13,482 bases of DNA from NCBI GenBank assembly GCA_005881495.1, contig VBHI01000272.1, positions 1 through 13,482 on the forward strand. Direction: 5' to 3'. Source of the stretch: Chloroflexota bacterium (GTDB lineage Bacteria; Chloroflexota; Ktedonobacteria; Ktedonobacterales; Ktedonobacteraceae). The position numbers and the translations under genes were made by a program. The notes under the pieces are model-generated. The model made no database searches, was not told the origin of the DNA, and saw only the letters and a list, made by a program, of their open reading frames with translations. How positions within the stretch are numbered: position 1 is the stretch's first letter; each line of letters opens with the position of its first letter. Of the stretch, positions 1 through 6,627 are shown one piece after another.

Positions 1-130
1 ATCCAGCACGTTGCGGATTTATCCAGCACGTTGCGGATTTATCCAGCACGTTGCGGATTTATCCAGCACGTTGCGGATTTATCCAGCACGTTGCGGATTT
101 ATCCAGCACGTTGCGGATTTATCCAGCACG
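1..130. repeat. Tandem array of a 20-bp unit, 6.5 copies
   Basis: Six perfect copies of a 20-bp unit (ATCCAGCACGTTGCGGATTT) are followed by the first 10 bases of a seventh. The array starts at base 1, so it almost certainly continues to the left of the window. Each unit junction forms the short palindrome GGATTTATCC. The period is not a multiple of three, so the open frame through it is not evidence of coding. It ends about 40 bases before the start chosen for the kinase gene. Identical copies suggest recent expansion by slippage or recombination. Confidence 0.97.
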
Positions 131-170
131 TCCCTTACACCCCGGCTTTCATAAAAAGGTCTTGTCTTCT

Positions 171-1907
171 ATGCAAAAAAAGGCGCCACGCATAAATAGA
201 TTTTCGCAAATGGTGCGATTTATCAGGGTATCGAGACTGTTGTTATGGACGATCTGGGTTATCTATCGCGAGCGGCGGCGCGTGATCCGCGCTCGTGAAC
301 GCGGAAACTACGAGGTTCAACCAAATATAGACGTGTTAGTCCAGGTGCTTGTCGCGTTTCGTGTCACTGCCATCAAACTTGGCGTGTTGATGATTAAACT
401 GGGACAGTTCCTCAGTTCGCGTGCCGACCTGTTACCGGAACAGGCGCTGGCCGCGCTCAGTTCACTGCAGGACGAGGTGCCGCCCGCACCGTTCAGCCAC
501 GTCGTCTCCGTGATCGAGACAGAATTAGGAAAACCTGTTGAGCAGGTTTTTAGTGTATTGGAGCGCAAGTGCACCGCCGCTGCCTCACTTGGACAGGTGC
601 ATAAAGCTATTCTCGCCTCTACCGGTGAGGAGGTGGCCGTCAAAATTCAGCGGCCCAATATCGAACAGCTTGTCAGCATGGATCTGAGCACGCTGAAATT
701 TGTCATCTGGGTGATAAACCGCTTTGTGGATACGGGCGAATTTATCGATCTCGTGGGCGTTTACCGGGAATTTAAGCGCACCGTCTACGAGGAAATTGAT
801 TATGTTACCGAAGCAGCCAATGCGAAGCGCTTCAAAGAAATGTTTAAGGATGACCCAATCATTTACATCCCAGGGGTGCATGAAGAGTATACAACCCGGC
901 GTGTTCTTGTGTTAGAGTGGATTGATGGCATCAAAATCAATGACTATGTTGCCCTGGAGGCGGCAGGCGTCAGCCGGCTCGAGGTGGCGAAACGAACTGT
1001 GAACACCTACTTCCAACAGTTCTTTGTCGAGGGTTTCTTCCACGCGGATCCCCATCCTGGTAATATCTTCGTACTGCCTGAAGGAAAGAGCGACAAGAAA
1101 GTAGCGGCGAGCGAAGGACCTGTGATAGCTTTTGTCGATTTTGGCATGGTTGGTTCGCTTTCCAAAAATATGAAGAAATCGCTCAAGGACCTCTTCTTAA
1201 GTTTCGTGAGTCGTGATTCGCGCATGCTGGTCAAAGCCCTGTCAAATCTGGGCTTCATTGGCGAGGGGGCAAATATGGCGGCCCTGGAACGCGGAGTAGC
1301 GCTGATGATGGAGCAATATTACGGGATGACGCTGGGTGAGGCGAGAGAATTAGAAATTCCCGAAGTGGCCCAGGATGTAGAGAACTTGCTCTATGGGCAG
1401 CCCTTCCAGGTACCGGCGCAGTTTGCCTTCACGGGTCGAGCCATTGGCGTGCTGGCTGGCGTTTCGACGGGCCTGTCGCCGGATTTTAACTTTGTGGAGG
1501 TTGCCACGCCCTACGCGCGCAAGTTCCTGGGACTTGACACAGAGGGAGCGGGCCAGACCATTCAGGATATCTTAAATCAGATAGTTGAGACGGGACGGGT
1601 TCTGCTGGCCTTGCCGCGTTCGTTGGAGCAGGTGATTACGAAACTGGAGACGGGGCAGATAGAAGTCAAGCTAAGAGATGGTTCGAACAATGGCAGGTCA
1701 GGCCGCCGAGGTCGCCGAGGTCGCAGGAGAGGTGGTGGGGGCAATGAGAGAGCAGAGTCCAGCATGGGCGGCTTAGCCTGGGTGGTGATATTTCTCGCTG
1801 AAATGGCTGGCGGGATTGTGTTGACGATTGTGCATCTACCAGTCCCCGGCTGGTTTTGTCTGGGGCTGGCAGGAGTAACAGCGTTGGGATTGCTGGTGAG
1901 GCGGTAA
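171..1907 (+). CDS. ABC1/AarF/UbiB-family atypical protein kinase-like protein
   Basis: This is a 578-residue ABC1 (UbiB/AarF/ADCK) family protein. Members are atypical kinase-fold ATPases, often linked to quinone or lipid biology at membranes; the substrate here is unknown. Visible motifs, numbered from ATG 171, are KLGQ (residues 76-79, the family KxGQ motif) and the Ala-rich nucleotide loop AAASLGQVH (about 136-144). They continue with the VAVK lysine (about 158), the EEID..TEAAN segment (about 207-217), HADPHPGN catalytic loop (291-298) and DFG (323-325). After the kinase domain comes an Arg/Gly-rich linker (about 505-525), then a hydrophobic C-terminus with two likely membrane helices, as in other UbiB proteins. 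The frame stays open upstream to a TTG at 51, but that part is only the tandem repeat. ATG 171 is preferred, although its ribosome-binding site (AAGGT at about 156-160) is weak. ATG 210 is an alternative. All kinase residues look intact. Confidence 0.93.
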   Translation: MQKKAPRINRFSQMVRFIRVSRLLLWTIWVIYRERRRVIRARERGNYEVQPNIDVLVQVLVAFRVTAIKLGVLMIKLGQFLSSRADLLPEQALAALSSLQDEVPPAPFSHVVSVIETELGKPVEQVFSVLERKCTAAASLGQVHKAILASTGEEVAVKIQRPNIEQLVSMDLSTLKFVIWVINRFVDTGEFIDLVGVYREFKRTVYEEIDYVTEAANAKRFKEMFKDDPIIYIPGVHEEYTTRRVLVLEWIDGIKINDYVALEAAGVSRLEVAKRTVNTYFQQFFVEGFFHADPHPGNIFVLPEGKSDKKVAASEGPVIAFVDFGMVGSLSKNMKKSLKDLFLSFVSRDSRMLVKALSNLGFIGEGANMAALERGVALMMEQYYGMTLGEARELEIPEVAQDVENLLYGQPFQVPAQFAFTGRAIGVLAGVSTGLSPDFNFVEVATPYARKFLGLDTEGAGQTIQDILNQIVETGRVLLALPRSLEQVITKLETGQIEVKLRDGSNNGRSGRRGRRGRRRGGGGNERAESSMGGLAWVVIFLAEMAGGIVLTIVHLPVPGWFCLGLAGVTALGLLVRR

Positions 1908-1958
1908 GATAGATCATCCTGGCCTGTCAGACTCCATCCACCTGCGCCTGTCGCTCAC

Positions 1959-2016
1959 CTCGTCTATCCGACCGGCTCTCGTGCTGCACCTGGGTATGCG
2001 TGGCACGAGAGACGAG
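1959..2016. terminator. Two-part inverted repeat between convergent genes
   Basis: Two nested inverted pairs are visible. CTCTCGTGC (1976-1984) matches GCACGAGAG (2003-2011), and CTCGTCT (1959-1965) matches AGACGAG (2010-2016), sharing two bases of the right arm. The structure sits between the 3' end of the UbiB-like gene and the 3' end of the minus-strand DUF4188 gene, where a bidirectional terminator would be expected. There is no T-run on either side, so intrinsic termination is not proven. The rest of 1908-2130 shows nothing else I recognise. Confidence 0.4.
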
Positions 2017-2130
2017 CGGATCCGAAGCCAGACAGAGTGCCAGATAGACTGTGCACACGATGAGCGAGTCGCCTTGGTTTCCTACCAGATGCGACGGCTC
2101 TTCCTCAGTACCACAGCCTACGCCTCTCCG

Positions 2131-2652
2131 TCACGAAGATTCAACCGGGGTGGGTGGTGAAGCAACCGCAGGTTCATTCTCACCGCCCAGACGACGGCGG
2201 GCCGTCTCACGACGCCCGACGGCTGGCACCTGCCTGGTGGCGGCAGCCAGGCCGAAGACGGGCATATTGCCGTACACCACCTCGTACTGTCCTGCATTGA
2301 CAAGGTAGGTCTCATGCCAGAAGCCCACACTGCCATCCGAGCCAATAGTCCGGTTATAACGTTGCCATGCAGCCAGGTGTGGCTCTTGCCGATTTCTGGC
2401 AAACGTTTCGAGCTCTTCAAAGGAACGCCAGTACTGGACAAGGGCGATGCCTCGCCAGTAGTAGAATACCTGCCCTCCCAGAAACCCTTTCTCAGGATGC
2501 TGGAACAGCGTGCGCAACATCGGCACCATCGCCCTCGCTGTCGGAATCCATTTCGAGAAAGCAAACCATTTGTTGATGCGCATGCCAATCAGAAACACCA
2601 CAAAGGGTTCGTCGATCTGGGCTGTATAGCGTCCTGGCATCACTTTCGCCAT
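2131..2652 (-). CDS. DUF4188 domain-containing protein
   Basis: This 173-residue protein matches the DUF4188 pattern from memory. An FVVFLIGMRINKWF segment lies near the N-terminus, then YWRSFEELETFA, HLAAWQRYN, VGFWHETY and YEVVYGNMP follow in the middle. The biochemical function is unknown; the fold is thought to be related to dimeric alpha/beta-barrel monooxygenase-like proteins (inference). The last 30 residues are Arg/Pro/Ser-rich and outside the conserved domain. It is the last gene of a four-gene minus-strand unit. The upstream dehydrogenase stop (2656-2658) is only 3 bases from this ATG, and the ribosome-binding site AAGGAG lies inside the dehydrogenase's last codons, so the two are probably translationally coupled. 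Frequent neighbours such as a TetR regulator and an oxidoreductase suggest a role in metabolising or sensing a small molecule. Confidence 0.85.
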   Translation of the reverse strand: MAKVMPGRYTAQIDEPFVVFLIGMRINKWFAFSKWIPTARAMVPMLRTLFQHPEKGFLGGQVFYYWRGIALVQYWRSFEELETFARNRQEPHLAAWQRYNRTIGSDGSVGFWHETYLVNAGQYEVVYGNMPVFGLAAATRQVPAVGRRETARRRLGGENEPAVASPPTPVESS

Positions 2653-2655
2653 GGG

Positions 2656-3674
2656 TTATCTCTCCTTCAGTGTGGAATGTACTTGCAAGATGGTCTCGCT
2701 GGGCTGCAGCTGCACCAGTTCGGCGCTGGCCTCCCAGAGTTCCGCCGCTTTGTGTTGATCGTAGGACTCCTGGGACGAGGCTCGCTCGTTCATCCCTTCA
2801 AAGTATTTGCCTGTGGTATGTTCCAGAGCGGGATCGAGCACCAGGTGAGCCAGTCCTTTTGCCACGGCTTCTGGAGTAGACATATCTGGGAAAAGTGGCC
2901 GCATCAGTGGTAACAAGACATTCCAGCCGAAACGCTCGAAGGCACCGGCATCGCGTGCCAGCCCGGTGCCAGGGGTGGGACCTGGATTAAAGGCATTGAC
3001 GGTAATGGGATGCTCGGGGGTACTGTATCCGTGTGCCTCAAGCCGGCGAGCCAGTTCGTAGGCGTAGAACACATCGCACAGCTTAGATGTGCTGTAGCGG
3101 CGCATGCCCACCTTCTGAGAGGTCTCGTTGCTCTCCTCTGCCTCGGGATAGTGCTCTGGCCAGGCTAAGGCTCGCGCATCGCGGTAACGGGGCGGGTTGA
3201 TGCCCACGAAGCGGTGGAGAGAGCTTTGATACTCGGGATCATGCGCATCACTGCTGACAAACACAATACGAGCCGGGGTGACCAGCTGGGGCAGCAGCAG
3301 GTTCACCAGCAAAAAATGCCCGAGACAATTGACGCCAAAGGTCATCTCGAACCCATCCTGGGTGTAGGTCGTCCCTGACACAACTTGCAGGCCCGCATTA
3401 CAAACGATCGCATGCAAGGGAGGCAGGTCTCGGGCGATCACCTCCCTGACGAACGAGCGCACTGAGACAAGGGATGCCAGATCAAGGGATATCCACTCGA
3501 TGTGCTGATTGCCGGTTGCATGCTTCAACTTGTTCACCGCCCGCTCGCCTTGAAGCTGGTTACGGCTGGCAAGGACGACAAACAGGTCAGGGTGAGAGGC
3601 GACGAGCGTGCGCGCATACGCATACCCCAACCCGGAGGTACCTCCCGTGATAATGATTGTTTGAGGGAGATCAT
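2656..3674 (-). CDS. Short-chain dehydrogenase/reductase with disrupted 5' end
   Basis: This is a classical SDR, close to the protochlorophyllide-reductase/retinol-dehydrogenase-like group. It should be an NAD(P)-dependent oxidoreductase; the substrate is unknown. NAG (in IVCNAGLQ), the FVSSDAH serine, and the catalytic YSTSK (Tyr-x-x-x-Lys) are visible, as is a C-terminal LWEASAELVQL stretch typical of the POR-like group. The first standard start in frame is TTG 3630, giving 324 residues, but this would cut off the cofactor motif. In the same frame just upstream, 3648-3625 encodes TGGTSGLG, preceded by TIII. That frame is open back to a stop at about 3685 but has no ATG, GTG or TTG before the motif. 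An ATG at 3674-3672, overlapping the upstream gene's stop as ATGA, is in the neighbouring frame. One missing base after that ATG would explain everything. Alternatives are a rare ATT/ATC start or a sequencing error. Confidence 0.82.
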
Positions 3675-4060
3675 GTGTATGACTTCAACAAGGCTGCGAA
3701 GGCCAGCAAAAGCGCACCAAGTATCGTGACGATGTTTCCTGCGGAGAGCCTTCCAGGCTTTCCTGCAAGCATGTGCAAGAAGAAGCATCCCGATTGCGCG
3801 AGAACACCGATCAGAAGCACGATACATGCCACCAGCTTGAGACCGCTAGAGAAAGGGGTCTGAGCCAGGTAGGTGTAGTACAGCAATGACACGACAAGGA
3901 AAACCCCGGCATGGGCGTGACCAGCCCGGAAGTACGTCGCTCGAAACGGCGTGAGCCAGGTGTTGCCGCGAGCCATCAACCCTAACAGCGAATAGCCGCC
4001 GAACATGACCGTCGGCAGGGCGATCCACGAAATGATGGAGAACAGTCGGATAGGGTCCAT
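3671..4060 (-). CDS. Small four-helix membrane protein, function unknown
   Basis: I do not recognise this 129-residue protein. Four hydrophobic stretches are visible, at about residues 7-29, 49-68, 74-98 and 106-126, so it is probably an integral membrane protein with little outside the bilayer. A conspicuous RAGHAHAG motif at the start of helix 2 carries two histidines, which could bind metal, heme or a cofactor (inference). The start is well supported: ATG 4060 is preceded by the near-perfect ribosome-binding site AAAGGAGGTG. The stop TGA (3673-3671) overlaps an ATG, ATGA, at the start of the dehydrogenase region, the usual sign of translational coupling. It is the second gene of the TetR-led unit. 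A partner role with the SDR and DUF4188 proteins is plausible from context only. Confidence 0.8.
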   Translation of the reverse strand: MDPIRLFSIISWIALPTVMFGGYSLLGLMARGNTWLTPFRATYFRAGHAHAGVFLVVSLLYYTYLAQTPFSSGLKLVACIVLLIGVLAQSGCFFLHMLAGKPGRLSAGNIVTILGALLLAFAALLKSYT

Positions 4061-4084
4061 GAGTTTCCACCTCCTTTCAGTAAA

Positions 4085-4105
4085 CTGATATAACTAGAAT
4101 AACAG
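4085..4105 (-). promoter_or_regulatory. Possible second operator upstream of the membrane gene
   Basis: In the 69-base gap between the TetR gene and the membrane protein gene, CTGATAT (4085-4091) and ATAACAG (4099-4105) form an imperfect inverted repeat. ATAACAG is close to the half-sites seen upstream of the TetR gene (CTGTTAT and TAACAG). It could be a weaker site for the same regulator or an internal control point. The match is short, so this is tentative. Confidence 0.3.
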
Positions 4106-4129
4106 CGTTAAGTTAGGCATAAAAAAACG

Positions 4130-4780
4130 CTAGTGCTGCCGCAAGCCCTGGCACTCCATCTGCCACGCGGTCTCCATCGTTCGTTGAATGCGAGAGGCGT
4201 CGAACATTGGCATGGTAATCGCCAGGGAGACCATGCCATGCACCACAGCCCAGAGGACATCGCTATAGCTCTCTACATCACCTGGCCGCAGAACTCCGGC
4301 ATCAATAGCTTGCTGTACGGTCTGCTGCAACACCCGAAAGCTCGCAATGCGCGGCTGGCTCTCACCCGCAGGTCTGTGCGTCAAGAAATCGGTACGCTGC
4401 ATGAACATGAGTTGATAATAGACCGGGTGCTGTAAGCCAAAGGCCACGTAGGCTCGACCGAGTGCGATGAGTCGCTCCCAGGGATCCTCCTGGCTTTCCG
4501 CAGCGGCCGCCAGCTGTTGGCCAAACCGCACAAACCCTTCATCGACCACCGTGAAGAGCAGATCGTCCTTATCGCGAAAGTAGAGATAGATGGTAGTGGG
4601 AGAGTAGCCAATGCGCTCAGCCACCTTGCGCAACGAGAAGCGCTCATAGCCCTGCTCCAGGAACAATGTGCCTGCTGCGGTCAGGATGGCCTGACGTAGT
4701 TCTTGTTTTTCCTGTGCCTGCCGGTGGCGAATCGCCTGCCGCAGGCGTTGGGCCTGTGTGCCCACTGTGCTTTTCTTCAT
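4130..4780 (-). CDS. TetR/AcrR-family transcriptional regulator (WHG-type C-terminal domain)
   Basis: This 216-residue protein is a TetR-family repressor. An N-terminal helix-turn-helix covers about residues 30-78, including LFLEQGYERFSLRKVAERIG followed by YSPTTIYLYFRDKDDLL, the usual recognition helix and its exit. The ligand-binding C-terminal half carries a WAVVHGMVSL segment from about residue 177, typical of the TetR_C_33 (WHG) subfamily. ATG 4780 has a good ribosome-binding site, AAAGGAG, 7 bases upstream. It heads a minus-strand unit with a membrane protein, an SDR and a DUF4188 protein. Nested palindromes overlap its promoter, so it very likely represses itself and perhaps the whole unit. 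The inducer is unknown; the SDR suggests a small carbonyl or hydrophobic compound (inference). The highly basic, Gln-rich first 28 residues are an extension ahead of the domain. Confidence 0.93.
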   Translation of the reverse strand: MKKSTVGTQAQRLRQAIRHRQAQEKQELRQAILTAAGTLFLEQGYERFSLRKVAERIGYSPTTIYLYFRDKDDLLFTVVDEGFVRFGQQLAAAAESQEDPWERLIALGRAYVAFGLQHPVYYQLMFMQRTDFLTHRPAGESQPRIASFRVLQQTVQQAIDAGVLRPGDVESYSDVLWAVVHGMVSLAITMPMFDASRIQRTMETAWQMECQGLRQH

Positions 4781-4817
4781 AACACTGCTCCTTTAGATAA
4801 CACTGTTATTTTAACAG
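4779..4817 (-). promoter_or_regulatory. Probable TetR operator: two overlapping palindromes plus a repeated half-site
   Basis: ATAACACTGTTAT (4797-4809) is a perfect palindrome with a single central base. CTGTTATTTTAACAG (4803-4817) is a second perfect palindrome with a 3-base centre, and the two overlap by 7 bases. The left half ATAACACTG is repeated at 4779-4787, exactly 18 bases away, reaching the start codon. The palindromes cover the -10 box and the likely transcription start of the TetR gene, the expected position for autorepression. Confidence 0.75.
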
Positions 4818-4836
4818 ATAAATGCGGGTTTGTCAA
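4808..4836 (-). promoter_or_regulatory. Sigma-70/A-type promoter of the TetR-led unit
   Basis: Reading the minus strand, TTGACA (4836-4831) and TAAAAT (4813-4808) are separated by exactly 17 bases. The -35 is perfect and the -10 has 5 of 6 consensus bases. The start codon lies about 28 bases downstream. Confidence 0.8.
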
Positions 4837-4923
4837 GGGCGCCGTCAATGCACATCTCGCGCGGCGTCATTTTTCTGACAATAATTTTTCGCTCTCTCCG
4901 CGAATAGGGCCGCTCTTTCCTGG

Positions 4924-4953
4924 TTGACACACTTCCACGCCATGCTCTATAGT
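4924..4953 (+). promoter_or_regulatory. Sigma-70/A-type promoter upstream of the deazaflavin-dependent oxidoreductase gene
   Basis: TTGACA (4924-4929) and TATAGT (4948-4953) are separated by 18 bases. The next plausible start on this strand is ATG 5134, so the transcript would have a leader of about 170 bases. The leader contains the small hairpin GTGCGC-TCCG-GCGCAC (about 4971-4986). I see no known riboswitch. The promoter is back to back with the TetR promoter. Confidence 0.65.
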
Positions 4954-5133
4954 AAGGCCAGATGGTGTGTGGTGCGCTCCGGCGCACAGTGCTCCGGCTT
5001 CACCAATCCCTGAGGAGGGGAGGTTGGGTTCTCGGGCACGTTTCAACGAACTTGGCCCTGGACAGCACTCCATGTGGCGTGGAGACCTGGCCAGGGAATC
5101 GGCCCGATTGGGTCAGAGAACAAGAGAAAACCG

Positions 5134-5490
5134 ATGAACGACACCCAGACAAGTGTCCACTATCCCAAGCCGCCCCGGCCTGTCCTAATCCTGGCCAACG
5201 CGATAGCGACGACCATCTTGCGTTCCCCATGGCATAGGATGAGGAGCGACCGGCTCCTGCTTCTCACGTTTACCGGGCGCAAGAGTGGGAAGGAGTTTAC
5301 GACGCCGATGCGCTATGTGCAGGAGGGCGAAACGCTGAGGCTTCGGGTGGTGAGGTCTCCCTGGTGGAAGAATCTGGTTGGGGAGGCCACGGTGCATGTC
5401 CTGCTGCGTGGGGAAATGCGCACCGGCACAGCAGAGGTACTCCCTGAAGAAGATGGAGAGGTCGTGGTCAAGGTCCATCTGACAGAGTAA
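5134..5490 (+). CDS. Deazaflavin (F420)-dependent nitroreductase-family protein, short
   Basis: This 118-residue protein resembles the Ddn/DUF385 family of F420-binding nitroreductase-like proteins. The characteristic core is visible: LLLLTFTGRKSGKEFTTPM at about residues 41-59, then WWKNL at about 77-81, followed by the beta strands VHVLLRGEM. Members use coenzyme F420H2 to reduce quinones, nitro compounds or other substrates; the substrate here cannot be told. The protein is slightly shorter than usual family members, with the C-terminal part after KVHLTE apparently absent, so a truncated C-terminus is possible. I chose ATG 5134 because homology begins shortly after it. An in-frame GTG at 5074 would add 20 residues unlike the family. 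The ribosome-binding site is weak. It is monocistronic, with its own promoter upstream and a strong terminator downstream. Confidence 0.75.
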   Translation: MNDTQTSVHYPKPPRPVLILANAIATTILRSPWHRMRSDRLLLLTFTGRKSGKEFTTPMRYVQEGETLRLRVVRSPWWKNLVGEATVHVLLRGEMRTGTAEVLPEEDGEVVVKVHLTE

Positions 5491-5508
5491 ACGACCGCTT
5501 TCCGTACG

Positions 5509-5561
5509 AACGGACCGGAGGACAACGCCAAGCGCTTCGTGTTGTCTTCCGGTCCGTTTTC
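5509..5561 (+). terminator. Strong intrinsic terminator
   Basis: AACGGACCGGAGGACAAC (5509-5526) pairs with GTTGTCTTCCGGTCCGTT (5541-5558) over 18 positions with one G-U pair. The loop is 14 bases and the stem is followed by further T residues (TTTT to 5560). It starts 18 bases after the oxidoreductase stop. The long stem and the AAC side could also serve the convergent minus-strand hydrolase gene that ends at 5636. Confidence 0.88.
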
Positions 5562-5635
5562 ACGATTCTATGGCGAAGACAGCTCTGTGAAAACAGGTGT
5601 TTTGTTGTCACGAAAAGAATAAAGTTAATCAACAG

Positions 5636-6445
5636 CTACGCCGTTGGCCGCACCAACGCCCATGCATCCTCCCCCAACCGCTCAACCAGACCTTCGCGCT
5701 CCAATTTCAGCAGATGGGCCTCGACAGTCCTGGCCGCGACTGGATGTAAGCGCGGATCGACATCCATATAAATCAGCGGTACTAACTGAGCAATCGCCGA
5801 GCCGCGCGGCAACTCCTCCAGCGCCAGGATTACCTGCTCCTCGCGCTGCATGCGGTGCTCAATGTACTCGGCAAGTTTAGCCTGGGGGTCGCTTATGGGA
5901 GGGCCGTGCGAGGGAACCATCTCCGCGATCTCCATCTCCTGCAGGCGCTTGAGCGTGTCGAGATAGTCCTGCAAGTCACCCTCTGGTGGATTGATTACCA
6001 CGGTGCCGACACTGGCGATGATATCGCCTGCGAAGAGAATTTTCTGGCGCTCCAGCAAGTAGCACAGGTGGTCAAAGCGATGTCCAGGGGTATGGATAGC
6101 ACGCAGCGTGTCGTCCCCGGCAGGAAAGGTTGCGCCATCGGTAATTTCCCTGTCAGCCATAGGAACGCCCTCGCGGCTGAAAGCATGTATTGCCACGCCA
6201 AGTCGTTCTTTGAGAGCGAGCGCCCCGCCAATGTGGTCAGGATGTCCATGAGTGATGAGGATACGGCGAATAGTGCCCCGTTGCGAGCCCTCCTTTATGA
6301 TGGCGTCGAGATAAGCAATGTCATCAACCGCTGGATCGATGATCGTGGCACCCTCGGCCCCGCTGCCAAGAACAATGGTATTTGTGCCTGGCCCCGACAT
6401 CATTGAGGGATTAGGGGCTAGAATAATAGTATAAGGGGTGTGCAT
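5636..6445 (-). CDS. MBL-fold metallo-hydrolase, LACTB2-like
   Basis: This is a 269-residue metallo-beta-lactamase-fold hydrolase. The two-metal site is intact: HGHPDH at residues 66-71, HTPGH at 118-122, the bridging Asp in AGD at 141, and SHGPP with His 180. The C-terminal 60 residues (VARTVEAHLLKLEREGLVER) form a small winged-helix module as in LACTB2-type proteins (BLACT_WH), which favours a LACTB2-like enzyme over a beta-lactamase. Human LACTB2 is an endoribonuclease; bacterial relatives are mostly uncharacterised, so the substrate is open. ATG 6445 has a modest AAGGAAA site upstream. It lies alone, downstream of a repeat-rich gap and the Nudix gene on the same strand. Confidence 0.92.
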   Translation of the reverse strand: MHTPYTIILAPNPSMMSGPGTNTIVLGSGAEGATIIDPAVDDIAYLDAIIKEGSQRGTIRRILITHGHPDHIGGALALKERLGVAIHAFSREGVPMADREITDGATFPAGDDTLRAIHTPGHRFDHLCYLLERQKILFAGDIIASVGTVVINPPEGDLQDYLDTLKRLQEMEIAEMVPSHGPPISDPQAKLAEYIEHRMQREEQVILALEELPRGSAIAQLVPLIYMDVDPRLHPVAARTVEAHLLKLEREGLVERLGEDAWALVRPTA

Positions 6446-6512
6446 CTTACAAGTTTCCTTTTCTTGGGACGCGATAACGACCTTTAACAGTATAATCTGG
6501 TCATCCTTCGGG

Positions 6513-6600
6513 ACCGATTTATCGGCCTCTACAGAGCCAGCATTAGTGGGTGAACCAGCCGTAGGGGCCGATTTATCGCGCCCACCGCCGATTTATCGGC
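6513..6600. repeat. Three copies of the palindrome GCCGATTTATCGGC
   Basis: The copies are at 6513-6526 (ACCGATTTATCGGC, one mismatch), 6567-6580 (GCCGATTTATCGCG, right arm degraded) and 6587-6600 (perfect). The perfect form has 6-bp arms around a TT centre. Such short palindromes in intergenic DNA are typical of dispersed REP-like families. Confidence 0.85.
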
Positions 6601-6627
6601 CCTAATATGCATCAACCTAAGCTGCCT

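Noticed and set aside
1..130. CRISPR array
   Set aside because: The repeats are directly adjacent with no unique spacers and there are no cas genes in the window, so it is a simple tandem repeat.
51..170. N-terminal extension of the UbiB-like protein through the tandem repeat
   Set aside because: The extra residues are only a reading of the 20-bp repeat, whose period is not a multiple of three, and they have no family counterpart.
2118..2913. Long open frames on both strands across the DUF4188 and SDR genes
   Set aside because: They are shadows of genes with clear family motifs, and their own translations show no recognisable domain.
3534..3827. 97-residue minus-strand frame containing MISLKQSLSREV across the SDR start
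   Set aside because: It overlaps the membrane gene and the SDR in another frame and shows no domain. Its ATG is interesting only as the possible displaced SDR start.
4962..5237. 91-residue plus-strand frame in the leader of the oxidoreductase gene
   Set aside because: It overlaps the family-supported gene in another frame and its composition looks random.
5855..6406. 183-residue plus-strand frame opposite the MBL-fold hydrolase
   Set aside because: It is fully antisense to a gene with an intact metal site and has no recognisable motif.
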